A stretch of 38,344 nucleotides of DNA from Promethearchaeota archaeon (lineage in GTDB: Archaea > Asgardarchaeota > Lokiarchaeia > Sigyniarchaeales > SOKP01), in assembly GCA_011364925.1 (NCBI GenBank), contig RDOA01000035.1:1-38344 (forward strand), given 5' to 3'. Shown here piece after piece: positions 32,650 to 38,344 of the stretch. The notes beneath the pieces are model-generated. The model was not told the DNA's origin, made no database searches, and saw only the letters and a program-made list of their open reading frames with translations. Position numbers and translations under genes: made by a program. How positions within the stretch are numbered: position 1 is the first letter of the stretch; each line of letters begins with the position of its first letter.

Positions 32650-33627
32650 CTACTCGAACGATTTCTCTAAACTTTTTACTAAAAAAGTCAATAACTCGTT
32701 TGCTGGGACTCTAATCCCTAAATCTTTAGCAAATTCTACAATTTTCCCGTTTAGAAAGTCGATTTCTGTAGGTTTACCCTTTAAAACATCTTGTAACATA
32801 GAGTTTTTATTGTCATATGTCCTTTCAGCAACCGAATACATAAGATCACAATAATTTCTATCTGAAAGGTTAATGCCTTTTAATTTTGCTACTTCTAAAG
32901 CTTCCTCAACAGTTCTACACATAAGTCGCTTCAAATCCTCGTTTTCTAAAAGCTGACCGTTCTTTAAGCGAGTTAGGGCACCTAACGCGTTTATTCCTAT
33001 GTTAACAAATGCCTTCTCCCAAGAACATCGACCTATATCTTCTACAATTTCAGTTTTTATTCCTCCCTTTTCCAATAATCTTTTGAATTGATGTAAATTC
33101 TCTTGAGATTGGGTAGGGAACGCAAATCCAATTTTTGTAAATCCTACACCCGTATGGGATACCACACCCGGGTTCTTAATCAGCGCACCATGCGATGTAA
33201 TAATTCTTATAATTTTGTTCTCACCGCAATTCTCTCTCACTTTTTCTTCGTTCCCTAATCCGTTTTGTAAAATTACTAACCAATGACACGACTTAACAAG
33301 TTCCTTGTATTCGATTAGTGCAGCTTCGCTATCGTACGCTTTAGTCGTTAAGAAGAGATAATCAAATTGATATTTTCTATTATTACCATCAACCTTGCTA
33401 AATTCTTCCATACTCTCATAAGCTTGAATATTAGGTAATAATGATTTTTTGTTAGTAGCGATTAATTCCAATCCATCCTTATTAATTGCGTCTCTATGAT
33501 CCTTTCTACAAAAAAATATAACCTTTAATGGATTCTCATCAGTATGAATTGAAGCAAGATAACCTCCAAATAAACTCCCAATAGATCCCGCTCCAATAAT
33601 GCCTATTTTCAACAATTCTCGGTTCAA
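32650..33627 (-). CDS. panE: 2-dehydropantoate 2-reductase (ketopantoate reductase)
   Basis: 325 residues. Rossmann motif IGIIGAGSIGSLFGGYLA at the N-terminus, TTKAYDSEAALIEY and LQNGLGNEEKV mid-domain, and the catalytic-lysine block CSWEKAFVNIGINALGALTRLKNGQLL. The C-terminal SMLQDVLKGKPTEIDFLNGKIVEFAKDLGI is the family signature. It makes pantoate, the substrate of pantoate kinase at 6663. Typical PanE length is about 300 residues. Confidence 0.93.
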   Translation of the reverse strand: MNRELLKIGIIGAGSIGSLFGGYLASIHTDENPLKVIFFCRKDHRDAINKDGLELIATNKKSLLPNIQAYESMEEFSKVDGNNRKYQFDYLFLTTKAYDSEAALIEYKELVKSCHWLVILQNGLGNEEKVRENCGENKIIRIITSHGALIKNPGVVSHTGVGFTKIGFAFPTQSQENLHQFKRLLEKGGIKTEIVEDIGRCSWEKAFVNIGINALGALTRLKNGQLLENEDLKRLMCRTVEEALEVAKLKGINLSDRNYCDLMYSVAERTYDNKNSMLQDVLKGKPTEIDFLNGKIVEFAKDLGIRVPANELLTFLVKSLEKSFE

Positions 33628-33692
33628 ACTCGAAAAAACTCTCCCTACTGATAAATGCGATCTGTGGATAATTTATAAGGTAAATTATTGGT

Positions 33693-34583
33693 TTAATTTA
33701 AAAATTTATCTAAGCCCGTTTGACCCGCTGAATAGGTTCCAGCTTTTTTCTTGATATCTAATAGGCTTACTTTATTAGGCTCGTTCCGCGGCTCTACATC
33801 TAATTCTCTCATCATCATTAAGGAATTTTTAGCTGCATATCCCGAAAAATGATTATTAAAATAAATTCCTACTCGATCGGTTCTATCTATTACTTCTTTA
33901 ATTGAAACAGCCCATTTTCTAATTTCTTCTCCCTTAAAAAAGTAATCAAACCAAATCTGTTTCCCATACCCGTGAAATCGTATATACGCAAGTTTTGGGT
34001 TTGTAATATCCATTCTAGGTGGTAATAAAGGTTCGATTACAGCACAATAAGTAAGTTCCTTCTTCTTCAGATAGTTAAAAACCTCGTCGTCCATCCAGGA
34101 TAAATGTCGGAACTCTAAAATTAAGTGATACCCCTCACTTTTCGGATTTCCCGGCCAATGTCGAATGAATTCTTTTAAAATACCAAAATGGTCAACCTTA
34201 TTAAAAGATGGCGGTAGCTGTATTAAAAAACCTAATAGTTTCTCAGACTTCATCAAAGGTTCCATCGCACCTAAAAATATGTCTAAATCATGTGAACATA
34301 AATCAACATCTAGCTTATTTTCGTGAGTTATCGACTTGAAAACTTTTGCAGTGAACAAAAAATCAGACGGGGTTTTATCTACCCAACTCTTTATAGTCCA
34401 CCTGGAAGGAATATTATAGAAAGTAGTGTTTATCTCATTCGTGTAAAAAATCTCCGAGTAGTAGGAAAGGTAATCTTCCTTCTTCAGACTTTTAGGGTAA
34501 AAAGGACCAACCCACTCATCGTAACCCCAACCAGAAGTCCCGATTAACACCTTGTTTTTCATGCTTCGCAAATTAAAAATCAA
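33693..34583 (-). CDS. DUF72 family protein
   Basis: 296 residues. LIGTSGWGYDEWVGPFYP at the N-terminus, YYSEIFYTNEINTTFYNIPS, FLFTAKVFKSITHE, FLIQLPPSFNK, ILEFRHLSWMDDEVF, YIRFHGYG and IYFNNHFSGYAAKNSLMM are the conserved blocks of DUF72 (YecE), a TIM-barrel-like family whose reaction is unknown. The start may also be the in-frame ATG at 34562, which would begin MKNKVLIGTSGWG and fits the family better. Stand-alone gene. Confidence 0.88.
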   Translation of the reverse strand: MIFNLRSMKNKVLIGTSGWGYDEWVGPFYPKSLKKEDYLSYYSEIFYTNEINTTFYNIPSRWTIKSWVDKTPSDFLFTAKVFKSITHENKLDVDLCSHDLDIFLGAMEPLMKSEKLLGFLIQLPPSFNKVDHFGILKEFIRHWPGNPKSEGYHLILEFRHLSWMDDEVFNYLKKKELTYCAVIEPLLPPRMDITNPKLAYIRFHGYGKQIWFDYFFKGEEIRKWAVSIKEVIDRTDRVGIYFNNHFSGYAAKNSLMMMRELDVEPRNEPNKVSLLDIKKKAGTYSAGQTGLDKFLN

Positions 34584-34721
34584 CTTGAATTAAGATAAGA
34601 TGAATATTAAAGATAGTTTTGTTAGTTTTTTAAAATGAAAGTGAGTCAAAGTATTATAAATCCAATTCAATATTAAATTCATAACTTTTTTTAAAATCTA
34701 ATTGAACATGATGTATTATAT

Positions 34722-35279
34722 CTATACTACTCCCTTGAACTTAAATTCCTCTTCAGAAATAATACTAGTTGGACCGGTTTTAAACTCAACCGTCCATATG
34801 GATTGAGCTTCGACATAGAAGGGTGCTCCCATTTCCATCTTAATATCTTCCTTAGCAATCTCAATCGCTTCTTCAACTTTATTTAAAGGAACATCTGTAG
34901 CAAGAGTGGAATGAGGAACCCATGTTTGAGGGTCATCTTCAGCTTGAAAATCCTCAAAAAGCTCAAAAATTTTTTGTTGAATATCCAAAAGTTCGTTATT
35001 TGTCTTAGGATTGAGAAAGATTACGCTTTCCTCTGAAGAGAAAAAGCCAAAACTGCTAAATTGTATTCTAAATGGATTAGTTTTAATACAAAATTGCTTT
35101 AATCTCACTGTTGCTACTTGTAGATCGATATTTTCGTAGGAAGTAAGGGTTATATGCGGTACTACTAACTCATAATACGAATTGAATTTACTCTCTTTAA
35201 GTTTTCTGTGAACACGATTCAAAACTGATGTGCTCTCGTCATCAAATCCTAAAATTATTGCGACTGGCATAGTTATCAT
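34722..35279 (-). CDS. 2H phosphoesterase / 2'-5' RNA ligase-like protein
   Basis: 185 residues. Two H-x-[TS] catalytic motifs, HITLTSY at residues 42-48 and HSTLATDV at residues 123-130, lie about 80 residues apart as in the LigT/2H superfamily. The bounded sheet is complete (VAIILGFDD at the start, SIWTVEFKTGP at the end). It probably cleaves or joins 2',5' or cyclic phosphate RNA ends; the physiological substrate is unknown. The ATG at 35270 (MPVAIIL) is an equally good start. Confidence 0.85.
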   Translation of the reverse strand: MITMPVAIILGFDDESTSVLNRVHRKLKESKFNSYYELVVPHITLTSYENIDLQVATVRLKQFCIKTNPFRIQFSSFGFFSSEESVIFLNPKTNNELLDIQQKIFELFEDFQAEDDPQTWVPHSTLATDVPLNKVEEAIEIAKEDIKMEMGAPFYVEAQSIWTVEFKTGPTSIISEEEFKFKGVV

Positions 35280-35434
35280 TCTTTTAAGGTTTTATAAAAC
35301 TTTTATAATTCTTCTCTAACTAAATATTTAATTGAAAAAGTTTAAATAATTCTCTCATCTAATATTAAACTGGCTTCGAATCTAAAATATTTCCGTCCCA
35401 AATTAAATCCAATACTTAAAAAAGATGAATATTA

Positions 35435-37057
35435 ATGGATGTAAACAAAGGTTTTGAAGATTTAGTTAAAAGAGGGATTGAAGAATATTTCAAACGTAAT
35501 CCAAGAATTGCTGTTCAATTTGGTAAAGAAGAATATGAAAGAATAGTAGAATCAGGATCGAAAGAACATATAGAGGAGAATCTAAAATGGTTTGGTCAGT
35601 GGATTAATGAGCTTAAGCAATTAGAAGTTGAAAAATTAAATTTCGAAAATAAAATTTCACTAAAAGCTCTAGAATACTATCACAATATCAATCTATTTAA
35701 CCATGAGGAGTTTCTTTTATGGAAAAGAGATCCTAATGGATTAGCATACTTTCAAGAGATTACATACCTTTTATTCCAGCGAAAGGGGCCAACAATAGAT
35801 TTAGCGGAAATTGTCATCATTCATATAAAAAAATTACCTAAATATTTAGAGGAATTCCAGTCTCGTTTTGATAAAACTCCGATTCCAATTGTATGGAGAG
35901 ATTTAGCTTTAGAAACAATTGAAACTACTCCTAAAATTTTAAAAGCTGTTGCTAAGGCATGTACCGAAACATCAGAAGTAAGCCCTACTCTTAAAAACGA
36001 ACTTCTTGAAGCCCTTAAAGAAGTTGAATCAGTTATCAAAAATCATGTAAAATGGATAAATAATCTACCCGTGGACACCAGCGAATTTGCCTGGGCTTTA
36101 GGACCTGAAAAATTCGATAAACTACTAAGTATACGGAAACTTCCTTGGGATCGAAAGACACTTCTATCAAAAGGGAATAGACTATTCAGCTTAGGATTTA
36201 AAAAAATTAAACGAATTCTTAAAGAACTCTATCCTGGTAAAACACTTAGCGAGGGAATTAAAGCATTTTTCGAAGAAGACTTAATCCCATCTTTTAAAGA
36301 AGTTCTCGAATACACTCAAAGTGAAGCAAAACGAGCAAAAAAATTCATAGAAAGCCATGATATTGCAACAATACCACTGGATAATTTGAAAATTATTGAA
36401 ACACCGCCCCATCTTGTACCAATCCTCCCAGCTGCTGCTTATGAACCAGCTCCCTATTTTAATAAAGAACAACCGGGAATCTTTATGATTAGTCCTACGC
36501 AAAAAGAATTTCAATCGTATACATATATTCCTCTTTGGATGGTCCATGAAGCTTATCCGGGACATCATTTGGATATCGCTAACAATAACGCTTTTGCTCC
36601 TCTCGTCAGACTGTTAGGGATATCTATGGAAACCGCCGAAGGATGGGCTATTTATTGTGAGGAAATGATGTTACAAGAAGGATTTTATAAAAATCACAAA
36701 AAAACCCAGCAATTAATTTCAGGAACTCAAGTAAGTGAAGCGATGACAATCATTTTGGATATCCAATTACACTGTAGGCAACGATCTATTTCAGATGCTA
36801 CTGAAACTTTAATGAATATATTATCAGTTAGTGAGGTTGCAGCTAAAGCGTCGATCGTTGATCATACTCGTGCTCCTGGCTATTCATCATCTTATCTTAC
36901 TGGAAAGCTCCTAATTGATGAATTACGTCAGGATCTAGAAGAAAAAATGGGAGACAAATTCACATTAAAATTCTTTCACGATACGATTCTTAGAAGTGGA
37001 GATTTACCATATTTCTTGTTGAAAGAGTATTTCGAAGAAAAAATAAAAAATCTATAA
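35435..37057 (+). CDS. DUF885-family metallopeptidase-like protein, long form
   Basis: 540 residues, close to the usual DUF885 length. The helical N-terminal two-thirds ends in FMISPTQKEFQSYTYIPLWMVHEAYPGHHLDIAN (HE-x(3)-GHH at about residue 370), followed by METAEGWAIYCEEMMLQEGFY with the downstream Glu ligand, then the family's arginine and tyrosine block (RAPGYSSSYLTGKLLIDELR). No signal peptide. It is the second DUF885 gene of the window; the first, at 4882, is 135 residues shorter. It ends about 500 bp before the 23S rRNA gene, on the same strand. Confidence 0.88.
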   Translation: MDVNKGFEDLVKRGIEEYFKRNPRIAVQFGKEEYERIVESGSKEHIEENLKWFGQWINELKQLEVEKLNFENKISLKALEYYHNINLFNHEEFLLWKRDPNGLAYFQEITYLLFQRKGPTIDLAEIVIIHIKKLPKYLEEFQSRFDKTPIPIVWRDLALETIETTPKILKAVAKACTETSEVSPTLKNELLEALKEVESVIKNHVKWINNLPVDTSEFAWALGPEKFDKLLSIRKLPWDRKTLLSKGNRLFSLGFKKIKRILKELYPGKTLSEGIKAFFEEDLIPSFKEVLEYTQSEAKRAKKFIESHDIATIPLDNLKIIETPPHLVPILPAAAYEPAPYFNKEQPGIFMISPTQKEFQSYTYIPLWMVHEAYPGHHLDIANNNAFAPLVRLLGISMETAEGWAIYCEEMMLQEGFYKNHKKTQQLISGTQVSEAMTIILDIQLHCRQRSISDATETLMNILSVSEVAAKASIVDHTRAPGYSSSYLTGKLLIDELRQDLEEKMGDKFTLKFFHDTILRSGDLPYFLLKEYFEEKIKNL

Positions 37058-37194
37058 TTGGTAACCTGATGAAATGACCACTTCTCCTTATTAAAGTTTA
37101 TTAATACTGACCATAAAATTTTTAATTGAGAGATGACTTAACTATTTCGTCGATGAACTATTAATTTGTGATTTCCGTTTATCCCTATTAGCAT
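37058..37194. other. AT-rich intergenic region before the rRNA leader
   Basis: No ORF of convincing character. TGATGAAA (37068-37075) and CTGA (37107-37110) could be C and D boxes of a guide RNA, but internal D'/C' boxes are missing. Confidence 0.3.
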
Positions 37195-37378
37195 CGACAA
37201 GTTATTGGATGTGAAAAATATCTCATCGATCCTGATGACGTACCGCCAATAATGGATACCGGCCCCGTGGAAGTGTATCAGAAGTGACTACGGTCAAAAT
37301 GCCTGATACTACAGGAAACAGGTGCCTAAGACGACCAATTCCTCGGTTAGCTTAGGGCTCCGGTTCAAGCACGAGCAA
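37195..37378 (+). ncRNA. GC-rich structured island upstream of 23S rRNA (candidate ncRNA or rRNA leader)
   Basis: Base composition rises sharply above the surrounding AT-rich DNA, as expected for structural RNA in this genome. Local pairings are visible: GATAC/GTATC (37254-37258 with 37275-37279) and CCTAAG/CTTAGG (37325-37330 with 37351-37356) around ACC/GGT. AGCACGA (37368-37374) pairs with TCGTGCT (37403-37409) across an A-rich 28-nt loop. It matches no 16S, 5S, SRP or RNase P RNA hallmark that I can recognise. It may be part of the 23S precursor leader or an independent small RNA. Confidence 0.4.
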
Positions 37379-37559
37379 AAAAAATGAAAAAAATGAAATG
37401 TTTCGTGCTCAAAGGAACATACTCCCCATAGTATGAAAATATACAATATTTTCGTCTCAATTTATAATTTCAAACGCAATTTCAATTTCGAAATTTGTTA
37501 GTATCGTCTCCGAATACACAAGCCTTTTCACAAGCAATCTGAATCTTTCCTCAAGTAGA

Positions 37560-38344
37560 CGCCAATACGCCTACGCTATTTGGTGGATATCTTGGCTTGG
37601 GCACCGATGAAGAGCGTAACAAGCTGCGATAAGCTCGGGTTAGTCGCACGTAGACGCTGACCCCGAGATCCTCGAATCGGACATCCGCTTGCGGTCCAAT
37701 AATCCGCAAGATTCCCATTAGGGAAAGGGAACCCTGGGAAGTAAAACATTTTAGTACCAGGAGGAAAAGAAAACAACCGTGATTCCGTTAGTAACGGCGA
37801 GCGAAAGCGGAACAGATCAAACCGAATCCCTCGGGGAAAACCCAAGGGAAATGTGGAGTGTGGACCCCGTACGGCCTAACCAACGAAGGTGAATATCCCT
37901 GAAAAGTCAAGCCATAGAGCGTGACAGCCGCGTAACCGTAACTTGGAAGGCTGCTGCGAGGTATCCCGAGTAGTGCGGGGTAGTTTTCTCGTACGAATGT
38001 GCCAGATACACGCTGGTAAATCTAAATATGTCCCAAGACCGATAGCGAAATAGTAGCGTGAGCAAAAGATGAAAAGAAACCCGGAAGGGCCGTGAAAAGC
38101 GCTTGAAACCAAATAGCTTAGTAAGGATGCAGCCTGAAAGGATAGATTCTGCGCGAATGAGTTCTGGTGACAGAACATCAAAGCGCAGAGGACTAGGGTT
38201 GCATCATCAGTCTGGAATCATTGGCCAGGGAGTTTATAGTAGTGGCGAGCTTAAGTGTCTCGCGGCACGTAGGCATAGGGAAACCAATATTCTTGCAATC
38301 TAATTATCACATTAGGATGACCTTCGTACCTCGGAGTAGTTCTG
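37560..38344 (+). rRNA. rrl: 23S ribosomal RNA, 5' portion
   Basis: Conserved 23S domain I sequence begins with a TGGTGGAT-type element (37581-37588). ACCGATGAAGAGCGTAACAAGCTGCGATAAGC (split here: CACCGATGA, AAGCTGCGATAAGC) follows, then GTAACGGCGAGCGAAAGCG, GACCCCGTACGG and AGTGGCGAGC. The 5' end is estimated by comparison with known archaeal 23S starts and may be off by some 10 nt. The gene runs off the right edge. No rRNA intron is visible in this part. No 16S gene lies in the 500 bp upstream, and protein genes precede, so the 23S gene is not in a classical 16S-23S operon here. Confidence 0.95.

Noticed and set aside
37068-37110. Possible C/D-box guide RNA (TGATGA ... CTGA)
   Set aside because: No D'/C' boxes and no flanking terminal stem; such short motifs are common by chance.
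37299-37355. An 18-residue ORF starting MPDTTGN, similar to the nonapeptide starts and located after a DUF885 gene
   Set aside because: It lacks the MPG start and the TAA after nine codons, its GTGA lies 15 nt before the ATG instead of 9-10, and it falls inside the structured GC-rich island. Chance similarity is the simpler reading.
37576-38303. ORFs on both strands at the right end
   Set aside because: They lie within conserved 23S rRNA sequence and have no protein character.
1-38344. CRISPR arrays, insertion sequences or prophage
   Set aside because: No regularly spaced repeats, transposase-like or phage structural reading frames were found.

Overview
The window is AT-rich and clearly archaeal. 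It encodes TFB, RNA polymerase subunit P, aRF1, aIF2-beta, RPA-type single-stranded DNA-binding proteins, Nmd3, Rio1 and a Pno1-like KH protein. It also has the archaeal CoA enzymes pantoate kinase and phosphopantothenate synthetase, an aspartate-semialdehyde-route aromatic enzyme, and intron-bearing tRNA genes. A Roadblock/LC7 protein, a RING-like zinc finger, PAC2- and PAC4-like proteasome chaperones, an RPA32-like protein, and a 23S rRNA gene with no 16S gene in front of it all fit an Asgard archaeon. That placement is an inference from gene content, not a phylogeny. I see no insertion sequence, CRISPR array or prophage; most genes are chromosomal housekeeping genes.

Layout. 1-4.5 kb: a partial RPA1 gene, a HisA-like protein (COG1411), a RING-like finger protein, MfnB (methanofuran furan synthesis) and ProC. 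4.5-6.65 kb: a DUF885 peptidase-like gene with one tiny ORF upstream and two downstream, each encoding a nine-residue peptide of form MPGxxxxxP. 6.66-10.2 kb: pantoate kinase, UMP kinase, a small zinc-ribbon membrane protein, a twice-interrupted tRNA-Leu(CAA), a PAC4-like protein and an ADH synthase whose conserved N-terminus has no ATG, GTG or TTG start. 10.3-14.5 kb: small zinc-ribbon proteins, a Roadblock protein with an unknown partner, TFB, RpoP and a PAC2 protein ending in an HbYX tail. 14.7-18.9 kb: a YkgJ protein, a THUMP-less ThiI-like protein, a SWIM finger protein, a glycosyltransferase and a decarboxylase-fold protein lacking the catalytic cysteine. 19.0-20.7 kb: a fourth nonapeptide ORF, FtsZ and a small unknown. 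20.8-24.7 kb: a tight minus-strand set of aIF2-beta, DUF424, Nmd3, Rio1 and a KH protein behind an RPA32-like gene. 24.86-25.0 kb: initiator tRNA-Met with two introns, neither in the anticodon loop. 25.1-37.06 kb: an unknown protein, a site-2 protease, an Ncs6/TtuA thiolase, Get3, aRF1, phosphopantothenate synthetase, a GNAT, ketopantoate reductase, DUF72, a 2H phosphoesterase and a second DUF885 protein. 37.06-38.34 kb: a leader with a GC-rich structured island, then the 5' part of 23S rRNA.

The most interesting signal is the nonapeptide set: MPGHNQIFP (4678), MPGDDGTLP (6307), MPGDTGTIP (6543) and MPGELGTFP (19034). Each is an isolated micro-gene. A TTTAAATA box lies 56-111 nt upstream, a GTGA-containing ribosome-binding site lies 9-10 nt before the start, nine sense codons end in TAA, and a hairpin and/or T-rich terminator follows. 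Differences at several codons are synonymous, which argues for a translated peptide. I do not recognise this family.

How the genes work together: three steps of archaeal CoA synthesis are present (ketopantoate reductase, pantoate kinase, phosphopantothenate synthetase), though not in one operon. MfnB and the COG1411 protein suggest a methanofuran/tetrahydromethanopterin C1 pathway. The Nmd3/Rio1/KH/aIF2-beta group couples ribosome maturation with initiation. The two PAC-type proteins point to proteasome assembly.
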